Positions 24,416 to 32,195 of a stretch of DNA of 64,000 nt are shown here, piece after piece (the first letter of the stretch is position 1; each line of letters opens with the position of its first letter). The notes beneath the pieces are model-generated. The model made no database searches. It saw only the letters and a list, made by a program, of their open reading frames with translations, and had not been told where the DNA came from. A program made the position numbers and the translations under genes. The DNA is from a virus, in the IMG/VR virus record IMGVR_UViG_3300005830_000045, positions 1 to 64,000 of that record; one strand, given 5' to 3'.

Positions 24416-26572
24416 ATGGCCAGCACAACTATACAAATACCAAACTTTGACTTTTCAGCGTTCTATTATCCGCAAATACTTGAAGCATTGATCCGTTACA
24501 AAAGAGAAAACGTTCCAGAGCTGACGGACGAATCAGAGTTTGAACCTTCCATCCAGATGCTTCGTGCAATGGCTTTGGTCGGACACTTGAATAGTTGTAC
24601 GATTGATTTAGTTGCAAATGAGTCTACGCTTCCAACGGCCCAATTGGTTGAAACAGTTCGCAATATGTTGCGGTTGATTGGGTATGAACTTTCCTCTGCT
24701 ACTCCTTCACAAGTTGAACTTCTTTACAAATTATCTCGCACGTTTTCTTCCACAATAGAAATAGTTAGTGAACGTGCTCGGGTGGCGACAGAACGTTCTG
24801 GAAGCGATGCAATTATAACTGTTGAGGCGAATGCAGCTGTTTCCGTTGATCGAACAGATCAGTTAGGTGCTGCTTTTTCGTTGGAAGATGCAACATATAC
24901 AGACAGAACCGCAAAACTTGTTAGCATAGCACCGGTCGATGACTTTTCACCTTGGGTCACCCCAGGCGTAGGCGACAGCCTATACTTCGGACACGCCTCA
25001 ATCCTCTGGGACAAGCTCAATATCGAGCTATCTACAGGAGGTTCTGGCCTCATAGGAATTTGGGAGTTTTACGACGGCGACTGGTTGAAGGTGAAACCTG
25101 ATTCGGCCACACCAGCAGGCGCGAATATCACGTTTGTTTTGAATGGACTTTTGGGCTCTGCCCAGAGACCAGGCACGACAGTGCGCGCTACTTTGAATGA
25201 AACAGGAGCCTATGAAGAGGCACAAGTTCAATGGAACGGCTCACAAAATTTTATAGTTGTTGGACTTCTTGGGCAATCTTCTCCTTCGTCTGACACCGAG
25301 GATTATTCTGTTGGTTCTGATTGGACTGAAATAGATGACGTTACAGACGGGACAATGAACCTTCAACAGACGGGAGAAGTTTCATATACAATCCCGCAAT
25401 CTGTTACCAAGAATTGGGTGAAAACAACAGTAAATAACGTTGAAGCGTATTGGATCAGGTATCGTCTTGTAGTTGTTTCTGCGCCTGTTTCTCCTGTGTT
25501 TAGGAACACAAATTTGGACCGTGGGAATCAGTACGTGATCCAACTTGCCACCCAAGGTTTTACAACCTTAGACAGCCCTTTGGGAAGCTCAACTGGTCTT
25601 GCTGACCAACGTTTTGAAACTTCTCGTGAAAACTTTATAAAAGGCTCACAGTCTGTTGAAGTTGATAACATTGAGTGGACAGAAGTTGACAATTTCGTGA
25701 ATAGCCAACCAACTGATCGACATTACGTCATTGAGCTTGGAAAAAACGACAAAGCAACTGTAGTTTTTGGGTCTGGGGCCGCAGGGTTGATTCCACCTAT
25801 TGGAGTAAATAATATCTCCATCGAATATCGGTATGGCGCTCAAGATGACGGCAACGTTGGCCCGGATACATTGAAAGTTGATAAAACAGGGTTGACTTAT
25901 GTTGACTCAATAACAAATCCTCGACAAGCAAGCGGTTGGAAAGAGGCAGATGGTTCGTCAACTGAGAGCCTTGAACGGGCAAAAATTGAAGGCCCAGCAT
26001 CCATTATATCTGGTGATGTCGCTATTGGGACGGATGATGTTGAAACTTTGACAAGGTCTTTTGCGGATAACCTAGGTTCAAAACCATATGCAAGAGCGTT
26101 AGCAATTGAAGAAGGATTTGGTGCGAAGACAATAGAGCTTGTTGTTGTTCTTCAAGGCGGAGGCCTTGCTTCCGCTGCTCAGCTTGAAGAATTGGCGGAA
26201 TATTTCAACGGAGACAAATATTCCACACCGCCTAAACGGCAAAGGATTGTCGCCAATCAAGAGGTCACCGTTGTAAACTACACGCCAAGAGTCATTGACG
26301 TCACAGCAGTAGTCAAGACGGAAGCAACAGCACAAGAGATCAAGAATAGACTCACACAAGTTCTCAGGCCGGAAGCTTTGAAAAATGATGGCGTAAATTA
26401 TGAATGGGAATTTGGCGGTAAAGTCACAGTTTCCAGGATAAATCACGAGATATTCAGCGTTGACGAAAACACTACAGATGTGGACATAACTTCGCCAGCG
26501 TCAGATGTACAATTAGGAGACAGGGAATTGCCTACGGTCGGCACCTTGTCTATCATAGTTGTTGAGCCGTGA
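24416..26572 (+). CDS. baseplate J-like wedge protein (T4 gp6/Mu gp47 type)
   Basis: 718 residues from ATG 24416, separated from the gp25-like gene by three bases. N-terminal FSAFYYPQILEALIRYKRE and PSIQMLRAMALVGHLNSCTI match the start of baseplate J proteins. A long beta-rich insertion (~190-400) probably forms surface domains. The C-terminal region has the characteristic D-x-E-T-L-T-R-S-F-A segment (TDDVETLTRSFADNLGSKPY), IELVVVLQGGGLAS, and VVNYTPRVIDVTAVVKTEAT. It forms the dimeric wedge that links hub to fibres. It is larger than the Mu protein (~355), near T4 gp6 (660). Confidence 0.8.
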   Translation: MASTTIQIPNFDFSAFYYPQILEALIRYKRENVPELTDESEFEPSIQMLRAMALVGHLNSCTIDLVANESTLPTAQLVETVRNMLRLIGYELSSATPSQVELLYKLSRTFSSTIEIVSERARVATERSGSDAIITVEANAAVSVDRTDQLGAAFSLEDATYTDRTAKLVSIAPVDDFSPWVTPGVGDSLYFGHASILWDKLNIELSTGGSGLIGIWEFYDGDWLKVKPDSATPAGANITFVLNGLLGSAQRPGTTVRATLNETGAYEEAQVQWNGSQNFIVVGLLGQSSPSSDTEDYSVGSDWTEIDDVTDGTMNLQQTGEVSYTIPQSVTKNWVKTTVNNVEAYWIRYRLVVVSAPVSPVFRNTNLDRGNQYVIQLATQGFTTLDSPLGSSTGLADQRFETSRENFIKGSQSVEVDNIEWTEVDNFVNSQPTDRHYVIELGKNDKATVVFGSGAAGLIPPIGVNNISIEYRYGAQDDGNVGPDTLKVDKTGLTYVDSITNPRQASGWKEADGSSTESLERAKIEGPASIISGDVAIGTDDVETLTRSFADNLGSKPYARALAIEEGFGAKTIELVVVLQGGGLASAAQLEELAEYFNGDKYSTPPKRQRIVANQEVTVVNYTPRVIDVTAVVKTEATAQEIKNRLTQVLRPEALKNDGVNYEWEFGGKVTVSRINHEIFSVDENTTDVDITSPASDVQLGDRELPTVGTLSIIVVEP

Positions 26573-26580
26573 GGTGAATC

Positions 26581-26982
26581 GTGGCAGGTTTGGTTGACTC
26601 GAAAGAGAACGAAGTTTTGGATGAGCTTTTGGGAAACGCTACGCTCATGCCTGATCCTGTGTATATCGGTTTGATGACTACAGCTCCAAGCGATGATGGG
26701 ACAGGAGTTGTTGAGCCTATTGGAAATGGATATGCTCGTGTAAGCGTTGACAACAATTTGACGGAATGGCCTGCGGCTGTTTCTGGTTCAAAGTCAAACG
26801 CGAATAACGTAACTTTCCCTTCAGCGACTGGCGCTTGGGGAACAATTACTCACTTTGGCATATTCGATGCTATTTCTGGCGGAAACCTCTTAGCGTATGG
26901 AGCCTTGAATACTCCCAGAAACGTTTTGACGTCTGATGTTTTCAGGTTCCTCGCTGGTGATTTGACGGTGTCGCTCGACTGA
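26581..26982 (+). CDS. conserved tail-appendage protein (133 aa)
   Basis: 133 residues from GTG 26581, behind GAGGTG. The whole protein fits a widespread phage pattern: helical start (NEVLDELLGNATLMPDPVYI), GLMTTAPSDDGTGVVEP, GNGYARVSVDN, SGSKSNANNVTFPSATGAWG, THFGIFDAISGGNLLAYGAL, FRFLAGDLTVSLD. Proteins of this kind lie in fibre or baseplate regions of many phages and are predicted to be small beta-sandwich virion proteins. It overlaps the next gene by one base. Confidence 0.7.
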   Translation: MAGLVDSKENEVLDELLGNATLMPDPVYIGLMTTAPSDDGTGVVEPIGNGYARVSVDNNLTEWPAAVSGSKSNANNVTFPSATGAWGTITHFGIFDAISGGNLLAYGALNTPRNVLTSDVFRFLAGDLTVSLD

Positions 26983-27653
26983 TGGCAAATATAGATGCAG
27001 AAGGCAGTATTGCCGTAGCTTGTTCTCTTTCAACCGAGGCAAGTCTTTTAGGTATCTTGAACGGAAGTGTGTCGCAGTCATTTCTCGCGACAGGCAACAT
27101 GGTTTCCGCACCGCGTTTATCTTCCGTTGTAGCTTTATCCGGATATAAAGTACGTTTCACGTTTGATCAAGCAATGAAAAACGATAGTAGGCTAATTGAT
27201 CCAACAAATTATTTCGTAACTCCATCTTCTTCATCAGGAGTTGCTGTTTACGTTTCTTCGGTTGAACCAGAAGGCGTTCTCAATCCTACCTATGTTGATT
27301 TGACCGTGAATGAGATGACAGGAGGTGTAGGATACCAAGGCAGAGTCAACGCAGGCTTGAATGCTCCGGTCAGCCGTCTTGATATCGCGATAAACTTCTC
27401 TGGAAACACCGCTTCCTTTTTTGGCGAAGGTGAAAACCCAACTATTGTTTCGGTTGAAGCTATTGGTTCCAACCGTGTTGACATAACTTTCAGCGAACCA
27501 ATGTTGGATAACGATTCAATTCGTGACCCGACAAACTATATTTTCGACAACGGGCTGACAACGATAGCAATTTTGAACGTTGTTTCCAACAGAGTAGAAT
27601 TGGTCACGTCTGATCAGGTTCCAGGAATTATCTACAACCTGATGATTGGGTAA
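26982..27653 (+). CDS. tail appendage protein with SbsA-type Ig-like domains
   Basis: 223 residues, TGATG overlap. Two Ig-like repeats can be aligned: RLSSVVALSGYKVRFTFDQA with MKNDSRLIDPTNYFV, and TIVSVEAIGSNRVDITFSEP with MLDNDSIRDPTNYIF. The motif V-x-F-x-E/Q-x-M-x(6)-D-P-T-N-Y is that of bacterial SbsA Ig-like / big domains. Such domains in phages sit on virion surfaces and can bind carbohydrates weakly. Probably a baseplate or tail appendage. Confidence 0.7.
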   Translation: MANIDAEGSIAVACSLSTEASLLGILNGSVSQSFLATGNMVSAPRLSSVVALSGYKVRFTFDQAMKNDSRLIDPTNYFVTPSSSSGVAVYVSSVEPEGVLNPTYVDLTVNEMTGGVGYQGRVNAGLNAPVSRLDIAINFSGNTASFFGEGENPTIVSVEAIGSNRVDITFSEPMLDNDSIRDPTNYIFDNGLTTIAILNVVSNRVELVTSDQVPGIIYNLMIG

Positions 27654-27669
27654 TTGAAGGGGAAAACGT

Positions 27670-28512
27670 ATGTCGGCATCCATGCAAATTGATCAAGTAG
27701 GAATTGCCGCTGGCACTCCTGGACTTGCCCGTACAGATGGCCTCGATGACGGCGCAACAGTTACGCTGACAAGTATTACTGTTGGCACGACTTATCGCTT
27801 TGAGTTTCTATGGGTTCCTTCCGGTGACACGACAGCAGTGGCTAGTCTCGCAGCGACAGGCTCACCGGAGATTTGGGAGTTTAGCCCAACTCCAAATGTG
27901 TACGGAACATATCGAATACGGCTGATTGTTGATGAAGGATTGCCGACTGAAGACGAAACAATCAGAGTTTTTGGGATAAGAAACTCATCTGGTCTACTTT
28001 CTCCTGCTTTCAACGAAAAGGCTGATGAGGGCGCTTCTTTGGTTCTTCACACTCCTGATGAAGTGGAAGGATCAGAGAATAACGAAGTTTCAGGCGTGTC
28101 TGGATTACAATGGACGGGTTGGCACGACTTTTTCACGTTGACGACAAATCTTCTCGATACGATAAACAGAACGCGATATATCAAGCAAGCTTTCAACGAA
28201 CAAGAGGGCATTACACCCTCAAGCGTTGGAGCTTGGAAGCTGAAGCAAGGAACTTTGAAAGCTGGTTCTTCAGTTTACTTCGGTTCAAGCACAGGAACCC
28301 ACACGGTAACAGCTAGATTGCGCAGAGTTGGAGATCCAGTTCCAATTGTTGCTCAATGGCAAACAACAAGCGGATTGTCAAACGTCAATTTGGCTTCCGA
28401 TGCAACTTTGCCGGCTGATGATTGGTATTATCTTGAAATATTCAGCGGAGACGCAGCAGCAGTTGCTTTGCTCGATGGCGTGGACTTTGTTGCAGAACAG
28501 GATGCACCATGA
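27670..28512 (+). CDS. tail appendage / fibre protein with FN3-like and beta domains
   Basis: 280 residues from ATG 27670, with AAGGGG upstream. N-terminal ~110 residues (GATVTLTSITVGTTYRFEFL; PNVYGTYRIRLIVDEGLP) are FN3/PKD-like. The C-terminal half (TRYIKQAFNEQEGI; TVTARLRRVGDPVPIVAQWQ; ADDWYYLEIFSGDAAAVALL) is another beta-sandwich. The final four bases overlap the next gene. It belongs to a run of appendage genes. Exact family not recognised. Confidence 0.55.
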   Translation: MSASMQIDQVGIAAGTPGLARTDGLDDGATVTLTSITVGTTYRFEFLWVPSGDTTAVASLAATGSPEIWEFSPTPNVYGTYRIRLIVDEGLPTEDETIRVFGIRNSSGLLSPAFNEKADEGASLVLHTPDEVEGSENNEVSGVSGLQWTGWHDFFTLTTNLLDTINRTRYIKQAFNEQEGITPSSVGAWKLKQGTLKAGSSVYFGSSTGTHTVTARLRRVGDPVPIVAQWQTTSGLSNVNLASDATLPADDWYYLEIFSGDAAAVALLDGVDFVAEQDAP

Positions 28513-29513
28513 GTAAGATCACAAGCGTAAATAACGCAAACGTTCAAGGCGCAGAAGCCATTTACATTTTGAAGGCAACTCTCAAGACAGCGGGTTGGAC
28601 TGTTCCTCGTTCAAGCGATGGAACCACCTACAATGCTACTGGAGATGAAATCACGCAATCCGGCTCAGGCGCAAATGGCATGAATAATAGTCGCGCTTGG
28701 TTTGTGGTCCAAAGTCCAAACGGAGAACACCAGTGGTGCTTTCAAAGAGAAACGGACGACACAAACGAATGGCGCGTGAAAGTTTCCGCTCTTGATGGTT
28801 TTACAGGAGGAGCGCCAAGTGCAACTCAGGTTCCATCTGCTACGGACGAACAAATTTTGCATGGAAGCGGCACAGATGCTTCGCCTACAATGGAAGACTT
28901 GTTTACGGCGGCTGCTGTTCGATTCCACGTAATTGCTGAAAATGCCGCTGTTGGAACGGCAGTCCCTATTTATCCGTTTTGGGCTTTCGCGACAAACGGA
29001 TCAGGGCAAGTTGTAAACGGGATCATGCAAGAAGCAATGGACCCAAATACTTTTCCAGAGCTTTCTTCAGGCACAAGAGCTGCTCCGGTAACAGGAGACC
29101 CTGACCCGTGTATTTATATGTGTCATTACAGCTTATCAAATGACGCCTGGATTCACTCTACTTGGAGAAATGCGAATCACGTTTCGGCTTGGTATCGTAT
29201 GAATTATGTCGATGAATCATATGAATTCATGGATTTTGCTCACCTTTTATTCGCAAACGATCAAGGCACACCTCCAGACGCTGGTTATGGCTTTGGAAGC
29301 AATCCATATGATGGTTCCGATCAAGGTTTCCCGCTGTTTTGCGGAAGAGGATCAGGGATTTCCAATCCAGGTAAAAAAGGTTGGCTAAATCACTTGAAAA
29401 CCAAAGCAACCACGAGAAATTATCCAGACACAGTGAACCTCTCAAGTGGTGCAAAGGTTTATTTAGATGACTTCTTGGTGCCTTGGGAAGATGGAACTGC
29501 GCCTTTGATATAG
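28509..29513 (+). CDS. conserved virion protein, paralogue 1 of a tandem pair
   Basis: 334 residues, ATGA overlap. N-terminal GAEAIYILKATLKTAGWTVP followed by RSSDGTTYNATGDEITQSG, then the conserved core ANGMNNSRAWFVVQSPNGEH, WRVKVSALDGFTGGAPSATQ and LHGSGTDASPT. Proteins of this type are common in phage tail regions and look like fibre or needle-shaped beta proteins. The copy at 29523 is ~70% similar overall. Three segments (28687-28738, 28770-28851, 29027-29116) are identical at the DNA level, while the centre (~29117-29300) differs. The variable centre probably faces the receptor. Confidence 0.65.
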   Translation: MSKITSVNNANVQGAEAIYILKATLKTAGWTVPRSSDGTTYNATGDEITQSGSGANGMNNSRAWFVVQSPNGEHQWCFQRETDDTNEWRVKVSALDGFTGGAPSATQVPSATDEQILHGSGTDASPTMEDLFTAAAVRFHVIAENAAVGTAVPIYPFWAFATNGSGQVVNGIMQEAMDPNTFPELSSGTRAAPVTGDPDPCIYMCHYSLSNDAWIHSTWRNANHVSAWYRMNYVDESYEFMDFAHLLFANDQGTPPDAGYGFGSNPYDGSDQGFPLFCGRGSGISNPGKKGWLNHLKTKATTRNYPDTVNLSSGAKVYLDDFLVPWEDGTAPLI

Positions 29514-30136
29514 AGGAATGAAATGGCAAAACAAAGTAGCGTAAACAACACAGGGGTTACTGGCGCAGAGGGTATCTACATTTTGAAGGAAACGCTCAAG
29601 TTGGCTGGGTGGACTGTTCCTCGTTCAAGTGATGGAACCACTTATAACGCTTCTGGAGATCAGATAACAAGTGGTGGCTCAGGCGCAAATGGAATGGCGA
29701 ATAGTCGCGCTTGGTTTGTGGTCCAAAGTCCAAACGGAGAACACCAGTGGTGTTTCCAAAGAGGAACAAGCAACAATACGTCTTGGCGCGTGAAAGTTTC
29801 CGCTCTTGATGGTTTTACAGGAGGAGCGCCAAGTGCAACTCAGGTTCCATCTGCTACGGACGAACGACTTTTGCATGGAAGTGGTACAGATGCTTCGCCT
29901 ACAACGGCAACTTTATTCCCAACAGATTCAACGTACCGATTTCACGTGATTGCTGAAAGCACAGCCGTTGGGACTGCGGTTCCTATTTATCCGTTTTGGT
30001 CATTTATCAACCCAACCGGAAGTCAATGGTGTCCCACTTTTATTTCGCAAGAAGCAATGGACCCAAATACTTTTCCAGAGCTTTCTTCAGGCACAAGAGC
30101 TGCTCCGGTAACAGGAGACCCTGACCCGTGTATTTA
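28687..30136 (+). repeat. islands of DNA identity between the two tandem fibre genes
   Basis: Three blocks are base-for-base identical: 28687-28738 = 29701-29752 (52 bases), 28770-28851 = 29784-29865 (82 bases) and 29027-29116 = 30047-30136 (90 bases). Between them the genes differ by substitutions and codon-sized indels (offset changes from 1014 to 1020). The pattern fits a tandem duplication kept partly identical by gene conversion. Confidence 0.85.
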
Positions 30137-30563
30137 CGTTTGTGATTACTACGGAGCAACTACTTTTGACGCTTATGCCTTATGGGTCAGCAACCTCTCA
30201 AGTGGATGGTCAAACGCTACTTCTCGTTGGAGTTATTGGCACAGAATGAATTACGGCGATGAAGCCTTTGTAGCCAACATTGCAGCAATTATTGACGCAA
30301 ATGGCTTGGGTGTTTTTGCTCCGCATGCACCCGCATATGGAACGCCCAGCAATCCTTATAACGGAGCAGACGAAGGCTTTCCAATCTTTACAGGCAGACC
30401 GCCAAATCTATCTCCAGTAGGTTTCAAAGGCGTCTGCAACCATTTGAAATTAGGCTCCAACAATAGGCTATATCCAGACACGGTGAATCTTTCCTCTGGG
30501 GCATACGTTTATTGTGGAGATTTGCTCGTGCCTTGGGAGGATGGAACTGCGCCTTTGCAGTAG
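29523..30563 (+). CDS. conserved virion protein, paralogue 2 of a tandem pair
   Basis: 346 residues from ATG 29523, with AGAGGAATGAA upstream. Same architecture as the gene at 28509: GAEGIYILKETLKLAGWTVP, then RAWFVVQSPNGEHQWCFQR and the shared C-terminal end PWEDGTAPL. The middle differs (TTFDAYALWVSNLSSGWSNA; AIIDANGLGVFAPHAPAYGT) and has about 12 extra residues. Two related subunits could form hetero-oligomers or give alternative binding specificities. Function inferred from family type and position. Confidence 0.65.
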   Translation: MAKQSSVNNTGVTGAEGIYILKETLKLAGWTVPRSSDGTTYNASGDQITSGGSGANGMANSRAWFVVQSPNGEHQWCFQRGTSNNTSWRVKVSALDGFTGGAPSATQVPSATDERLLHGSGTDASPTTATLFPTDSTYRFHVIAESTAVGTAVPIYPFWSFINPTGSQWCPTFISQEAMDPNTFPELSSGTRAAPVTGDPDPCIYVCDYYGATTFDAYALWVSNLSSGWSNATSRWSYWHRMNYGDEAFVANIAAIIDANGLGVFAPHAPAYGTPSNPYNGADEGFPIFTGRPPNLSPVGFKGVCNHLKLGSNNRLYPDTVNLSSGAYVYCGDLLVPWEDGTAPLQ

Positions 30564-30570
30564 GTAGAAC

Positions 30571-30849
30571 ATGGCCGATTACACAGGAACTTTTGTTGAC
30601 ATAGAAACATTTTCTGGCGTGGCCGACACTAAGGTTGGAGCGCTTGTTGAAGTGGAAACGTTGGAAGGTTTCTCTTATGCAGACGCAACAGCAACTCCTG
30701 ATATCATCCAAAGGATTTGGGACACAGGAGTTGGATGGTGTCAGTATACGCAAGAAACGTTCAATCCAACTCCTGCTTCCGGAGATACAGAGCCGAATCA
30801 TACCAATAATTTGGTCGCAGGAACTCATCAAAAACTAGGTGAATTTTGA
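30571..30849 (+). CDS. hypothetical small tail-region protein
   Basis: 92 residues from ATG 30571, with TAGGTAG upstream. The sequence begins MADYTGTFVDIETFSGVADT and contains ALVEVETLEGFSYADATATP and DIIQRIWDTGVGWCQYTQET. Its stop overlaps the next start (TGATG). No family recognised. The tight coupling with the gpI-like gene suggests that it works with it. Confidence 0.6.
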   Translation: MADYTGTFVDIETFSGVADTKVGALVEVETLEGFSYADATATPDIIQRIWDTGVGWCQYTQETFNPTPASGDTEPNHTNNLVAGTHQKLGEF

Positions 30850-32189
30850 TGGCAAATCAAGGACCAGGCGCTGGTTCGCTACCAGCAGGGGCAGGAGGGG
30901 CAGGAGGATCAGGTCCAAGCCCTATCGGCCCAGTAGCTGTAGGCGGTATTCTCGACACCGCTCTCAACCCACTGGCAAGCGGAAGCACAGCGTCTATGCT
31001 GGGTTATGTCGAAATTTCTGCCGATGATTTGCTTCAACTTCAAATGTACTTTTTTCTGATTGAGATAATCAGGATTGAAGACGCAAATAATGGTGACTTG
31101 TTTCTAAAAAGATTTCTTGAAGGACCGCAAACCGTTTGGGAAGATATTCAGGCCAAAATTTTCGCGATAAAGAATTTATGGTCAGTTTCAGACATTCCAG
31201 ATGAATATTTGAAATACTTGAAGAATATAGTTGGATGGACAGGGAAAAGAGAAAAAATAACAGACGCACTAAACAACGATACTTTGAGAAGGTTGATTGC
31301 AAATTCTGTAAACCTTTGGAAAAGTAGAGGGCCAGAAGAAACAATCACAAGTATCGTTACGTTGGTAACAGGGGCAAGAACACGCTCATGGAACTGGTTT
31401 GATTACCGTTGGGTCCAAGACGAAACAGGGCTTGGCCACGATATAAGCGGATATGACCCTTGGCTTCTTGAAATCGACAATGACCGCGAAATGAACGTGA
31501 GAATAATGGACCCTGATGGTTCTATCGACAGGGAACTTATCAAGAATCTGCTCAAATTAGTCAGGCCTTGCGGAGAAAGGTTTGAAATAACATATCTCAA
31601 CTTGATCGACATTTTCAATATTGACGGCGATGATACGCAGTGGGGCACGATAAACGACGCTGGAAGCGATTCAACAACTTTCACAGTTGCAAGCGGTTCC
31701 GGAACACTTACAGATTTGACGCATAGAGAAGAAATCTATTCCAATATTGACGGAGCTGATTCTTGGTCTCAGTACATGTTTTCTGCACGTTTGAGAGGCG
31801 AGGATCATTTTGGCATAACTTTTTACAGAGCGAATGAAAATAATTATTATGTCTTTCGTCTCAACACTACTGGTGTTGCGGATAACTTTGAACTTATCAA
31901 AAGGGTTGCTGGAGTAGAAAGTACGATTGCAAGTTCACCCGTTCCAGCCGGATATATCGTTGACCCTCTGCTGTATTACATGTTTAGGGTGACGACGGCT
32001 GTCGAAGGAACAGCGACAAGGATTCAGTGCTATATAGATGGTGTTGAAATCTTCAGCGCTTTAGACAGCCAATTCGCGCAAGGAACTGTTGGGGTCATTC
32101 ACGGTGTCGGCGGTGCAAGTGTCGAGGTTGACGAAATAGAAGTTATGAGTCTGCCAGCGGACAGCGATTGTGTCGACATCAACAGTTGA
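30849..32189 (+). CDS. gpI-like tail protein with C-terminal lectin-like domain
   Basis: 446 residues from ATG 30849. A Gly/Pro-rich N-terminus is followed by the gpI-type region: IEDANNGDLFLKRFLEGPQT, NLWSVSDIPDEYLKYLKNIV, LRRLIANSVNLWKSRGPEET and RNLLKLVRPCGER-like KNLLKLVRPCGERFEI. This is the P2 gpI / phage tail protein pattern that links baseplate to fibres. From ~residue 250 a beta-sandwich follows (FSARLRGEDHFGITFYRANE; NNYYVFRLNT; VEGTATRIQCYIDGVEIFSA), typical of LamG / 3-keto-disaccharide-hydrolase-like folds that bind sugars. A sugar-binding baseplate arm is likely. Confidence 0.7.
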   Translation: MANQGPGAGSLPAGAGGAGGSGPSPIGPVAVGGILDTALNPLASGSTASMLGYVEISADDLLQLQMYFFLIEIIRIEDANNGDLFLKRFLEGPQTVWEDIQAKIFAIKNLWSVSDIPDEYLKYLKNIVGWTGKREKITDALNNDTLRRLIANSVNLWKSRGPEETITSIVTLVTGARTRSWNWFDYRWVQDETGLGHDISGYDPWLLEIDNDREMNVRIMDPDGSIDRELIKNLLKLVRPCGERFEITYLNLIDIFNIDGDDTQWGTINDAGSDSTTFTVASGSGTLTDLTHREEIYSNIDGADSWSQYMFSARLRGEDHFGITFYRANENNYYVFRLNTTGVADNFELIKRVAGVESTIASSPVPAGYIVDPLLYYMFRVTTAVEGTATRIQCYIDGVEIFSALDSQFAQGTVGVIHGVGGASVEVDEIEVMSLPADSDCVDINS

Positions 32190-32195
32190 GGAAAC

